The notes beneath the pieces were generated by a model. The model searched no databases. It was not told the DNA's origin and was given only the letters and a program-made list of their open reading frames with translations. 25,853 bases of DNA from an uncultured Eubacterium sp. (lineage in GTDB: Bacteria; Bacillota; Clostridia; Lachnospirales; Lachnospiraceae), in contig CAJTZX010000053.1 of NCBI GenBank assembly GCA_910584345.1, positions 1-25,853 on the forward strand, written 5' to 3'. Positions 1 through 7,471 of the stretch are shown in pieces. Made by a program: the position numbers and the translations under genes. Positions within the stretch are counted from its first letter, which is position 1. Every line of letters begins with the position of its first letter.

Positions 1-33
1 GATGATACAAGATATCAGAAAAGCAGCAGCAAA

Positions 34-474
34 ATGCCAAAACCATACCTTGGTCAGAAAGAATATATCTTTATAAGCTATGCACATAAAGATAATGAAG
101 AAGTTTTTTGGATAATCGCATATCTTCAGGAGAAAGGATTTCGCATCTGGTATGATGAAGGGATTGTTCCTGGTACTGAGTGGGATAAAAATATTGCGGA
201 TCATATTGACCATTGTTCTTATTTTATCGCATTTCTTTCTGAATCTTACATTGTATCTGAAAACTGTAAGAATGAGCTGGCTTATGCACAAAATCAGGAA
301 AAGAAGCGGCTGCTTATTTACTTGGATGATGTCAGCCTTCCGAATAACATGCAGATGTGTAACAGCAGGTATCAGGCGATTTATAGGAAAAAATATACGA
401 ATATCAATGACTTTTTGGAAAAGATAAAATCTGCTGAAGGAATCCAAAGGTTCTGTGATGAGGCGCAGATTTGA
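34..474 (+). CDS. TIR-domain protein, short TIR-only form
   Basis: A 146-residue protein consisting almost entirely of a TIR domain. The βA/box-1 region YIFISYAHKD is at residues 11-20, a box-2-like FRIWYDEGIVPGTEW at 36-50, and SENCKNEL at 75-82, where Glu81 occupies the place of the catalytic NADase glutamate of SARM1-like and bacterial TIR proteins. Bacterial TIR domains usually cleave NAD+ or make cyclic ADP-ribose signals in anti-phage defence, or act in scaffolding. The start M-P-K-P-Y before the TIR fits what I recall of Clostridia TIR proteins, but no good Shine-Dalgarno precedes it and the frame stays open to the window edge, so an upstream start is possible. Only about 45 residues follow the core, so a sensor or effector partner domain is absent. 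The frame is also open after the TGA to 735, so a nonsense mutation or coincidence cannot be told apart. Confidence 0.85.
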   Translation: MPKPYLGQKEYIFISYAHKDNEEVFWIIAYLQEKGFRIWYDEGIVPGTEWDKNIADHIDHCSYFIAFLSESYIVSENCKNELAYAQNQEKKRLLIYLDDVSLPNNMQMCNSRYQAIYRKKYTNINDFLEKIKSAEGIQRFCDEAQI

Positions 475-546
475 TGGCCAAAAATAACTTTTAAATCATG
501 CGCTGTCCAAGAAAAAACCAGCTTATGTTTGCCAAATGGTTTTGGA

Positions 547-735
547 ATGAAATCAAAAGCTGTTGTTGACGGCTTTCATAATGCCACATGCTATCTGCCG
601 GATTATACATGGGAGAATATAGTCGGGTTTTCAGATGTTGAAATGGAATATTATAAAGAATTTGTTGAAAATAATGCTCATTTAATTATGGAATTTGCAA
701 AGGATGGAGGATTTGATAATGCCTCAAATTTTTAA
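547..735 (+). CDS. small acidic hypothetical protein upstream of DUF4160
   Basis: A 62-residue protein starting M-K-S-K-A-V-V-D-G, with an aromatic and acidic middle (Y-T-W-E-N-I-V-G-F-S-D) and an acidic helical C-terminus. I do not recognise the family. Its 3' end overlaps the next gene by 17 bases, which suggests translational coupling and a functional pair, as in toxin-antitoxin-like operons. The ATG at 547 has only a weak upstream ribosome site (TTTGGA); a TTG at 529 would add six residues. It shares its reading frame with the TIR gene upstream, separated by that gene's TGA stop. It could be a genuine small partner or the tail of a decayed gene. Confidence 0.5.
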   Translation: MKSKAVVDGFHNATCYLPDYTWENIVGFSDVEMEYYKEFVENNAHLIMEFAKDGGFDNASNF

Positions 736-1045
736 ATTTGGTGGTTATATAATTTTCTTTTGGTCAAATGAAAATAAACCGACGGAACCTATTCATATCC
801 ACATTGCAAAACATAATCCGAGAGCAAACTCAACAAAAGTATGGATAACTAAAAGGGGAAAGACGTTCGTTTGCAATAATAATTCACAGATACCATCAAA
901 AGATTTAAGAAAAGATAGACAAATAGCTCTATATGTGATAGAATCTGTAAAACAAAGCATAATGAACGCTGAAAAAGCATTTAAAAGATTATTAAAACAT
1001 CAAAGCGGATTTTTGAATTTTAGAAAAAGAATAAGTCAGATGTAA
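719..1045 (+). CDS. DUF4160 domain protein
   Basis: A 108-residue basic protein beginning MPQIFKFGGYIIFFW and continuing with N-K-P-T-E-P-I-H-I-H-I. This matches the DUF4160 signature: an N-terminal M-P-x-I strand followed by the x-P-x-H-x-H segment. DUF4160 proteins are small, often found in two-gene units with another small protein (commonly DUF2442), and are suspected toxin-antitoxin-like modules; their biochemical role is not settled. The ATG at 719 is preferred over an in-frame ATG at 695 because GGAGG (706-710) lies 8 bases upstream and the family begins at M-P. The C-terminal half is rich in Lys/Arg, suggesting nucleic-acid contact (inference). The partner upstream here does not look like DUF2442. 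Confidence 0.7.
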   Translation: MPQIFKFGGYIIFFWSNENKPTEPIHIHIAKHNPRANSTKVWITKRGKTFVCNNNSQIPSKDLRKDRQIALYVIESVKQSIMNAEKAFKRLLKHQSGFLNFRKRISQM

Positions 1046-1229
1046 AGATGCGCTTTGTCAAGACAGATGCAAAGACGGTAAAAGAGAACAGCGTAGTCTT
1101 TTGAGGAAATACGAGGACTTAAAGAAGCGCCGCAATGAAAAGAAAGGAGAAGCTGCTCGGCAAAATATCCAAAAACAAGTTATAAAGGTACAAAATTTAA
1201 GAGATGCCTTAATTTACAAAATAGCATAA
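1035..1229 (+). pseudogene. start-less open frame, gene remnant
   Basis: An open stretch of 64 codons with no ATG and no credible ribosome site, ending at TAA 1227-1229. Its translation is strongly charged and helical (for example E-D-L-K-K-R-R-N-E-K-K-G-E-A-A-R-Q), like the coiled-coil tail of a mobilisation, recombinase or DNA-binding protein. I cannot assign a family. The lack of a start and the stop-riddled flanking frames suggest the 3' remnant of a decayed mobile-element or plasmid-type gene. Confidence 0.25.
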
Positions 1230-1423
1230 AGCAGGCATTTGTAAGTATGTACCGATGGCTGGTCGGGAATTTATGGCTGCGGAGTGTACAAGGATCTGTA
1301 AGCAGCATCTGGTTTTGGACAGTGCGAAAGTATACACGATGAAACAGTAAGAAAAGTTTGCGAAAACTTTCAACATCTCGATATGGGTATATTTGTCTAT
1401 ATTTTGAGTAGCAGGTAAATGGT
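1230..1423. other. gene-poor stretch with short broken frames
   Basis: Several short, coding-looking pieces in different frames are separated by stops. One reads T-D-G-W-S-G-I-Y-G-C-G-V-Y-K-D-L, a stop, then an A-A-S-G-F-G-Q-C piece running to about 1417. A second overlapping frame is open through about 1350. This is the pattern of a frameshifted and decaying gene. No family can be named. Confidence 0.3.
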
Positions 1424-1573
1424 ATGCCGAATACAGCAGAAACTATTGAAAATCTGGCACGAAAACTTGAACGTGTTAGAATTCTGAATGATCTGAAAGA
1501 GTGCAAGACGCTTGAAGAATATCAGGAACTTACAAAGAAATACGAAATAATGTGTAATGAAGATAAAACTTGA
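1424..1573 (+). CDS. 49-residue helical hypothetical protein
   Basis: Begins M-P-N-T-A-E-T-I-E-N-L-A-R-K-L-E and is almost wholly predicted helix or coiled coil with alternating Leu and Glu/Lys (L-K-E-C-K-T-L-E-E-Y-Q-E-L). A weak AGGT site lies about 7 bases upstream. The TGA is followed after 12 bases by a good intrinsic terminator, which supports this being the true 3' end of a transcribed gene. It may be a complete small protein or the surviving C-terminal end of a longer broken gene, since the upstream sequence looks decayed. Function unknown. Confidence 0.4.
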   Translation: MPNTAETIENLARKLERVRILNDLKECKTLEEYQELTKKYEIMCNEDKT

Positions 1574-1585
1574 ATATGTTTTGCA

Positions 1586-1616
1586 AGAGGATACTGAAAA
1601 TGTGTCCTCTTTTTAT
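1586..1616 (+). terminator. intrinsic terminator
   Basis: AGAGGATAC (1586-1594) pairs with GTGTCCTCT (1602-1610) as a 9-bp stem with one G-U pair and a 7-base loop. It is followed by TTTTTATTTT. It sits 12 bases after the stop of the 49-codon gene and separates it from the restriction-modification operon. Confidence 0.8.
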
Positions 1617-1652
1617 TTTGGTAAGAGAAGAAGGAAACTTTTAACAATGCAA

Positions 1653-1681
1653 TTGACCATTGTGTAATTAGTGTTTATAAT
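1653..1681 (+). promoter_or_regulatory. strong sigma-70/SigA-type promoter
   Basis: TTGACC (1653-1658), a 17-base spacer and TATAAT (1676-1681), a near-consensus vegetative promoter. It lies just after a terminator and upstream of the restriction-modification operon, leaving a leader of about 225 bases before the ATG at 1915. It is the best candidate promoter for the three-gene operon, although it may originally have served a gene now decayed in the leader. Confidence 0.7.
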
Positions 1682-1901
1682 AAAATCATGATATATACAG
1701 AAGAGGCAGTGACATAGAAAAAGTTCCAAGACATAAAGAAGAGAATGAAAGTCTGGCAAGAATGAGACTTAGAAAATGGAAGTTTTTGCAGATTCTATTG
1801 AAGTGGCAAGAGATTGGTTTATATTAAACTGCCCGGCAAAAGTCATAAATAAATCTGCATAGACAAAAATATAGATGTAAGAAAGAAAAAACTTCTAAAA
1901 T
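1682..1901. other. leader with decayed coding traces
   Basis: No gene of normal length. Short in-frame pieces are interrupted by stops, for example a 28-codon frame starting at an ATG near 1777 (M-E-V-F-A-D-S-I-E-V-A-R-D-W-F). I see no convincing riboswitch or terminator fold. The stretch is either a long 5' leader of the restriction-modification operon or the remains of a deleted gene. Confidence 0.35.
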
Positions 1902-1914
1902 AAAGGGGTTAAAT

Positions 1915-3924
1915 ATGACGCTAAACGAACTTTTTAAAAATACAAATTATAATGATGCATTATTCTCGAAAGAGGCTTGCCGCGTTATTGAGGATGCTAT
2001 ATTTTTTAAGAATATCAAGGGAAAAGACATCCCGTACATTACTTGCATTTCCCGTAAAAAGGAGGTCAAGCTTACTCCGGAAGAGGCTGTTCGCCAGCTT
2101 TATTTGTACAAATTGATTCACGATTATCATTATCCTGAAAGCCGTATCGAACTTGAAGCGCCAATCCATTTTGGCCGTGAGATAAGGCGTGCTGACATTA
2201 TTATTACCGATAAAGACCGGCCTATGGTTCCATATATAATTGTAGAACTGAAAAAGCCAAAATTGGCAAATGGCAAGGCACAGCTTAAATCCTATTGCAA
2301 TGCGACAGGCGCACCGATTGGAGTTTGGACAAATGGCGGGCAGGTATCTTATTATAATCGCAAAAATCCCAATCTTTTTGAAGCAATATCTGATATTCCG
2401 AAAGCTACGCAGAAACTATCAGATATTGTTGATGAACACAGAGATTATGCATGGTTAGTTGCGCATGATAAGATTAGCCATGAAAAGCGGTCGCTTCGTT
2501 CACTGATTAAGGAGATGGAAGATGAAGTTCTTGCTAGTGCAGGCGTTGATTCCTTCGAAGAGATTTTTAAATTGATTTTTTCTAAGCTTTATGATGAGTT
2601 GATTTGTGCCAATGATGCATCAACATATCTTAAGTTCCGCAATAATGGCAATACAGACTTTGAACTGAAAGAGAAAATTCAAAGTTTATTTGACGATGCA
2701 AAGAAAAGGTGGGAGGGGGTTTTTGCTGATGAAAGCAAAATTCTGCTTTCTCCATCTCATCTTGCAGTTTGCGTATCGACACTGCAAGACATTAAGTTGT
2801 TCAACAATAATTTGGATGTTGTTGATGATGCCTTTGAATATCTTATGAGCAAAGCGCAGAAAGGGGAAAAAGGACAGTATTTTACCCCACGGTATGTGAT
2901 TGATATGTGTGTAAAAATGATGAATCCGTCTGATACGGATAAAATTATTGACACAGCTTGTGGCAGCTCTGGTTTTACTGTTCACAGCATTTTTAAGGTA
3001 TGGAAAGATATACGCAGAAAGAAAGGCCTTCCAGAAGGTGAAGGTTTTACAGCAGCGCAACGTATTTCAGGAGAAACTGATTTTGTTCGTAATAATGTAT
3101 TTGCCATTGACTTTGACGAAAAAACGGTTCGTGTTGCTCGTACTCTTAATTTGATCGCTGGAGACGGCCAAACAAATGTGCTGCATTTGAACACGCTGGA
3201 TTATTCGCGCTGGGGGGAAATCACAAAGCAGAAAGCTTGGAAGGATACTTATTATGAAGGTTTCGAAAAGCTGGAGAAAATGCAGATGAAAGGGGTGAAT
3301 GACTATAGTCAGTTCCAGTTTGACCTTGTTATGGCAAATCCTCCTTTTGCGGGAGATATCAAGGAAAATGCAATTATCTCACGTTATGAGCTTGGCAAAA
3401 ATTCTGCTGGTAAATGGCAGAATAAAGTTGGCAGAGATGTTCTTTTTATTGAACGCAACCTAAACTTCTTAAGACCCGGGGGACGGATGGCAATAGTTCT
3501 TCCGCAAGGAAGATTTAGCAACAGCAGTGATAAAGTTATTCGTGAATTCATTGCAGAACGCTGCCGTATTCTTGCTGTTGTCGGACTGCATGGAAATGTA
3601 TTCAAACCTCATACAAATACTAAAACTTCAGTATTGTTCGTACAGAAGTGGGATGAAAAATTATGTCCCAAAAGGAATGACTATCCGATATTTTTTGCAA
3701 CAATGCAAAAACCAGGTAAAGACAATTCTGGTCGAAAAATTTATCTGAAAGAACCTGAAACTGGAGAGAATGCTTTGGATAAACACGGACATTTAATTGT
3801 AGATCATGATCTTTATCAGCTTTCTTATAAAAAGCAGGATGGAACTATCATAACTCTTGAGTCTGGTATTGCTGAAGCTTTTGCAGAATTTGCTAAAAAA
3901 GAAGGGCTAAGTTTTTTCCAATAA
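1915..3924 (+). CDS. hsdM: PD-(D/E)XK nuclease-adenine methyltransferase fusion (R-M subunit)
   Basis: A 669-residue restriction-modification subunit. Residues about 50-160 resemble the HsdR N-terminal nuclease domain (HSDR_N_2): Glu79/Glu81, Asp94 in R-R-A-D-I-I-I and the E-L-K triad at 111-113 give an apparently complete PD-(D/E)XK site. Residues about 300-600 are an N6-adenine methyltransferase of HsdM type, with GQYFTP (320-325), motif I DTACGSSGF (346-354) and catalytic motif IV NPPF (475-478). Type I HsdM proteins are about 500 residues and lack a nuclease; this layout instead recalls BcgI-type (type IIB) enzymes, where one chain cuts and methylates and a separate subunit recognises DNA. 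AAAGGGG (1902-1908) lies 6 bases before the ATG. The specificity gene follows after 8 bases. Whether the nuclease domain is active is inferred from motifs only. Confidence 0.88.
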   Translation: MTLNELFKNTNYNDALFSKEACRVIEDAIFFKNIKGKDIPYITCISRKKEVKLTPEEAVRQLYLYKLIHDYHYPESRIELEAPIHFGREIRRADIIITDKDRPMVPYIIVELKKPKLANGKAQLKSYCNATGAPIGVWTNGGQVSYYNRKNPNLFEAISDIPKATQKLSDIVDEHRDYAWLVAHDKISHEKRSLRSLIKEMEDEVLASAGVDSFEEIFKLIFSKLYDELICANDASTYLKFRNNGNTDFELKEKIQSLFDDAKKRWEGVFADESKILLSPSHLAVCVSTLQDIKLFNNNLDVVDDAFEYLMSKAQKGEKGQYFTPRYVIDMCVKMMNPSDTDKIIDTACGSSGFTVHSIFKVWKDIRRKKGLPEGEGFTAAQRISGETDFVRNNVFAIDFDEKTVRVARTLNLIAGDGQTNVLHLNTLDYSRWGEITKQKAWKDTYYEGFEKLEKMQMKGVNDYSQFQFDLVMANPPFAGDIKENAIISRYELGKNSAGKWQNKVGRDVLFIERNLNFLRPGGRMAIVLPQGRFSNSSDKVIREFIAERCRILAVVGLHGNVFKPHTNTKTSVLFVQKWDEKLCPKRNDYPIFFATMQKPGKDNSGRKIYLKEPETGENALDKHGHLIVDHDLYQLSYKKQDGTIITLESGIAEAFAEFAKKEGLSFFQ

Positions 3925-3932
3925 GCCCATTC

Positions 3933-5426
3933 ATGGAACCTTTCGATGACAGCAAATACAAGGAATTAATGGATGGGCTGGAATGCAGTGAAATAACCTT
4001 GCGAAATCTTGAACGAACGGTAAGAATTGATGCAGAATTTTATAAAAAAGAAAACTTAAATATTGTAGAAAAACTAAAAAGAACATCGTTTTATCCTTTT
4101 ACTGAATTTTTTACTGTTTCCGATGGCAATCATATGTCGATAAGTGAAAATTTCATTCAGGATGGGGTGCCATATTATCGTGGGCAAGACATTTATCATG
4201 TATTTATCGAAGAAGCAGATCCTGTCTGCATTGATGAAAAAATTTACGAACATCCCCAAATGCAGCGTTCACATTTACATGCTCGAGATGTGCTGATGTC
4301 CATTGTGGGAGCAATTGTAGGAAACAGCGCGATTGTTTCCGCAAACAAGAAGGCTACTTGTAGCTGCAAATTGGCAATCATGCGTGCGAAGAACAATGGT
4401 ATCTTGCCTGAAGTATTGCTGGTCTATATAAAAACAAAGTACGGACAAAATCAAATACAAAAATTTAAACGTGGGACAGCACAGACAGGATTATTATTGG
4501 AAGATTTTGATCAGCTGTATATTCCTCTCTTTGGAGATGGATTTCAGCAAGTGATTCTAAATGTTGTAAACGCTTCCAAAAAATCAATCATAACAGCAAA
4601 TAAAGCATACTCTGATGCAGAGAAGATGCTTCTTGACAGTATTGGATATTATCAGGAAGAAAAAGCCTCGGTTATTACAGTTGCAAAAAAGTCTTTTTTA
4701 AAAAGTTTTGCCGTTACAGGCCGCCTTGATGCAGAATACTACCAGCCGAAGTATGATGAATATTTAAGAAAGTTTGATAAGTTTGAAACAACATCGATTA
4801 CAGAAGAATATGAAGTATTCAAAAACTCAGGCACAAATTATGCTGATGGTGTAAGTGATATTGGTGTAATTAAGACAAAACAGATTGGAAATGACGGAAT
4901 AAATACGGATGGAATTGAGAGTTACTTCGATTATGATGCCTGCATACTCAACAAAAGCACTTTTTTAAAGAATGGGGACGTAGTGTTTGCTTCGATGGGC
5001 ATTGGTTCTCTTGGGAAAGCCGGCCTGTTTGTGACGGATAAAAGCAGCAGGTATGTTACGGACTCAACCTTGCGTATTTATCGTGCAAAATCCACATGCC
5101 GTGTTCGTCCCGAAGTGTTGTGTATATTTTTAAAGTCTAAAATAGGGCAGGAGCTAATCTATCGATATGTTGTAGGAAGCACAGGGATGATAACCATCTA
5201 TGACTCTGATATGGAAAAAATTCCAATTCCTATATTAGATGATGGAACACAAAAAGAAATCGCATCAAAAGTTCAAAAGCATTATAAGCTATGCAAACAA
5301 TCAAAACAACTGGTTCAATATGCAAAACAAACAGTTGAGATAGCTATAGAACAAGGAGAAGATGTGGCAATCAAATGGCTGAAAGATAAGGTGAAACAAA
5401 CGTATGCAGATAGAGAAAAAATATGA
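3933..5426 (+). CDS. hsdS: restriction-modification specificity (S) subunit, two TRDs
   Basis: A 497-residue DNA-recognition subunit with the internal duplication typical of HsdS. The two halves each open with the same signature, R-I-D-A-E-F-Y at 31-37 and R-L-D-A-E-Y-Y at 264-270, and each is followed by a target-recognition domain (about 55-200 and 290-430) and a helical spacer (about 205-245 and 440-480). The repeat ends Y-I-P-L-F-G-D-G and P-I-P-I-L-D-D-G match each other, as expected for TRD ends. It should position the upstream nuclease-methyltransferase on a bipartite target. The ATG at 3933 has a poor ribosome site; an in-frame ATG at 3969 behind AGGAA is an alternative, and coupling to the upstream stop is likely. 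The last 23 bases overlap the next gene. Confidence 0.88.
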   Translation: MEPFDDSKYKELMDGLECSEITLRNLERTVRIDAEFYKKENLNIVEKLKRTSFYPFTEFFTVSDGNHMSISENFIQDGVPYYRGQDIYHVFIEEADPVCIDEKIYEHPQMQRSHLHARDVLMSIVGAIVGNSAIVSANKKATCSCKLAIMRAKNNGILPEVLLVYIKTKYGQNQIQKFKRGTAQTGLLLEDFDQLYIPLFGDGFQQVILNVVNASKKSIITANKAYSDAEKMLLDSIGYYQEEKASVITVAKKSFLKSFAVTGRLDAEYYQPKYDEYLRKFDKFETTSITEEYEVFKNSGTNYADGVSDIGVIKTKQIGNDGINTDGIESYFDYDACILNKSTFLKNGDVVFASMGIGSLGKAGLFVTDKSSRYVTDSTLRIYRAKSTCRVRPEVLCIFLKSKIGQELIYRYVVGSTGMITIYDSDMEKIPIPILDDGTQKEIASKVQKHYKLCKQSKQLVQYAKQTVEIAIEQGEDVAIKWLKDKVKQTYADREKI

Positions 5427-6783
5427 GCAGTGGAAAGCTATTACCGAATCTGACTTTGTAACGCTCTTTATAAAAACATGGTTTACATATATCGCTGTTC
5501 TCAGGGAGCTTAATCCAAGTGTAAGCGTTTTTACAAAAGAAGGCTTGCCACGTGGAGATAAACCGTTCCTGAATGCTTTTAAGGAAGGGATTATGCCAAT
5601 TGTGCAAAAAAATTTGGATATCGATTCAGCGGCACAAGAATTATTTCGTATGTATTCCATTAGTATGAAAAAAATTATGAATGTGTTTCCGCAATATTTT
5701 TTTCAGACCTTTTTTCGTGTGAATGAATCGTTCCATTACTCCGATGAGTCAATGGAAAAAAACAGCGAAGGTAAAATAAAAGAGCGTTATAAGGCAGATA
5801 TTCAGATTGTTGGCCGCTATCACCTGAAAATGTATCTTGGTATTTCCGGCTGTTTTCGATCGACGAACTATAATGAAAATATTAAACATGAAATTGACCT
5901 TCGTTGTATGATTGAATCAACGGTCAGCAAACATCGCGTTTTCAATCAGGCGATAAATGAAACTCAGTTTTTACGTGATTTTTATGATGGAGTATTGAGC
6001 GAAATCGATGATTTTTTAAGAATGTATATGAATGAAACGCTTCCTCAGAAAAAATATAATCAAACAATTAGTTCAAAAATAAAAGAAGCTTGCTTACGCC
6101 TCCATTCTGCTCTGAGAATGAAATTCGAATATAACTATAAATACAATCATGAGGTTGGCATATTGGATGATCCAAACTCATATGTAATTATATTTCAACT
6201 CCCGTTTTATCAATTTGGGCGACTGGATCATGTGTATAAAACATATGAAGGTTACTACTCGCAGTTAATTGCAACAAAGGGTATTGATTGGTTTGCAGGT
6301 TATGTATACGCTCTTAGAAACGCATTGTTTCATGAGATCATCAGCCCGTTAGACGAAGAGTGGCAGGTGATTTTTAAATCGGCTTATTTGACTCTCAAGC
6401 AGATTACGGATATTTGCATTTCTTACGCTGCTAAAATTATTGATTTTCCCGAAATGCGCGAAAATGCTGTTTTCAATTACGCTGATAAACATCAAGAACG
6501 AATCTTTTCCGATTTGGCTGACTCGGTTGAGTTGTTAAGTTTTTCTAAGATGTCATTGAAGGAATGGAAGATTGAACATGGACAGATAATGATAACAGGA
6601 TGGTTTAGCGTTAAACTTAAATTACAGATGGGTACTGCGAAAGACTATGCTGCTGGCAATGGTATCATAGAGGAGCAAGACAAGAGTTTTGATTTTTCAG
6701 TTACATTAAATGATGATTTTTCCATTGCTTTTGACAATAAAATGCAAACGGACTTAATTACTATTAAACTTCAAGGAACATGA
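5404..6783 (+). CDS. unrecognised R-M-linked protein with HEPN-like R-N-x3-H motif
   Basis: A 459-residue, mostly helical protein starting inside the specificity gene (23-base overlap), so the two are almost certainly translationally coupled and made together. I do not recognise it as HsdR: there is no Walker A, DEAD box or other helicase motif. Residues 301-315 (V-Y-A-L-R-N-A-L-F-H-E-I-I-S-P) contain R305-N306-x3-H310, matching the R-x4-6-H active-site motif of HEPN RNases and followed by more predicted helix, as in HEPN folds. The C-terminal 75 residues look like β-strands (I-M-I-T-G-W-F-S-V-K-L-K-L). No signal peptide or membrane segment is seen. A possible role is an RNase effector or guard tied to the modification system, as PrrC is to EcoprrI, but without the ABC ATPase part. 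This is inference from one motif and context. Confidence 0.75.
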   Translation: MQIEKKYEQWKAITESDFVTLFIKTWFTYIAVLRELNPSVSVFTKEGLPRGDKPFLNAFKEGIMPIVQKNLDIDSAAQELFRMYSISMKKIMNVFPQYFFQTFFRVNESFHYSDESMEKNSEGKIKERYKADIQIVGRYHLKMYLGISGCFRSTNYNENIKHEIDLRCMIESTVSKHRVFNQAINETQFLRDFYDGVLSEIDDFLRMYMNETLPQKKYNQTISSKIKEACLRLHSALRMKFEYNYKYNHEVGILDDPNSYVIIFQLPFYQFGRLDHVYKTYEGYYSQLIATKGIDWFAGYVYALRNALFHEIISPLDEEWQVIFKSAYLTLKQITDICISYAAKIIDFPEMRENAVFNYADKHQERIFSDLADSVELLSFSKMSLKEWKIEHGQIMITGWFSVKLKLQMGTAKDYAAGNGIIEEQDKSFDFSVTLNDDFSIAFDNKMQTDLITIKLQGT

Positions 6784-6853
6784 ATGATTCAGAAGGATGC
6801 TGGCATATTGTCCATATCAGTATGCCGGAAATGCATAGAAAGCAGGTGCCTAT

Positions 6854-7399
6854 ATGGATGCAGCACTCAATCAACCAAAGATTTATACAGTTAAGGACAT
6901 ATACGCATTGCCTGATGGAAAACGTGCAGAACTGATTGACGGACAGATATATGATATGGCTCCGCCAAGTCGCATACATCAGAAAATAAGTATGTTCTTA
7001 TCAAATGAAATATCCACATATATCAAAAATAATCATGGAACCTGCGAAGTATATGCAGCTCCGTTTGCGGTATTTCTTGATGAAAAAGATGATAAAACTT
7101 ATATTGAGCCTGATATTTCCGTAATCTGCGATTTGGAAAAATTAGATGAAAAAGGATGTCATGGTGCGCCTGATTGGGTGATAGAGATTGTTTCGCAAAC
7201 GAGTAAATCAAGGGATTATATGATAAAACTATTTAAATATCGTTTTGCTGGAGTGAAAGAGTACTGGATTGTTGACCCGGATAAACAGTCAGTTATGGTT
7301 TATGAATTTGAGAAAAAGATAGTAGAGAGATATGATTTCGGTGAAGATATACCGGTTGGAATTTATAAAGGGTTTTCTATTTCTATAAAGATACTATAG
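6854..7399 (+). CDS. Uma2-family PD-(D/E)XK nuclease-like protein
   Basis: A 181-residue Uma2 (DUF820) protein. The family signatures are present in order: A-E-L-I-D-G with Glu26, the EPDISV strand with Asp87, W-V-I-E-I-V-S with Glu111, Lys125 in D-Y-M-I-K-L, and G-V-K-E-Y-W-I-V-D-P at 133-142. The fold is the restriction-endonuclease type, but the substrates of Uma2 proteins are not known; they are widespread and often multicopy. Length is normal. The ATG at 6854 follows GCAGGTG with about 6 bases spacing. It lies 70 bases after the preceding gene and just before a strong hairpin, so it may be the last gene of the restriction operon or an independent cargo gene. Confidence 0.88.
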   Translation: MDAALNQPKIYTVKDIYALPDGKRAELIDGQIYDMAPPSRIHQKISMFLSNEISTYIKNNHGTCEVYAAPFAVFLDEKDDKTYIEPDISVICDLEKLDEKGCHGAPDWVIEIVSQTSKSRDYMIKLFKYRFAGVKEYWIVDPDKQSVMVYEFEKKIVERYDFGEDIPVGIYKGFSISIKIL

Positions 7400-7429
7400 A
7401 AGGAACGATGGAAGTTCATTACTTGTTGA

Positions 7430-7471
7430 AAAATAGCATCGATATACTATAAAGTATATCGATGCTATTTT
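7430..7471. terminator. perfect 19-bp hairpin, likely (bidirectional) terminator
   Basis: The arm at 7430-7448 is an exact inverted copy of the arm at 7453-7471, with loop ATAA (7449-7452). The core is AGCATCGATATACT paired with AGTATATCGATGCT. The A-rich outer left arm and T-rich right end act as U-tracts for either strand. It lies 30 bases after the Uma2 stop, between the defence-like genes and the glycan genes. Confidence 0.8.

Noticed and set aside
1..33. Upstream extension of the TIR protein to the window edge
   Set aside because: The frame is open, but the M-P-K-P-Y start fits the usual distance to the TIR fold; the extension cannot be tested within the window.
1180..1506. 108-codon reverse-strand open frame across the decayed region
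   Set aside because: Composition is Phe/Leu/Ser/Arg-rich with no recognisable motif, no clear ribosome site, and it runs antisense to better forward-strand traces.
2686..3060. 124-codon reverse-strand frame inside the methyltransferase gene
   Set aside because: Entirely within a gene with clear motifs; no start context or family resemblance.
5301..5660. 119-codon reverse-strand frame spanning the S gene / third gene junction
   Set aside because: It is antisense to two well-supported forward genes and shows the Phe/Cys/Leu-rich pattern of a shadow frame.
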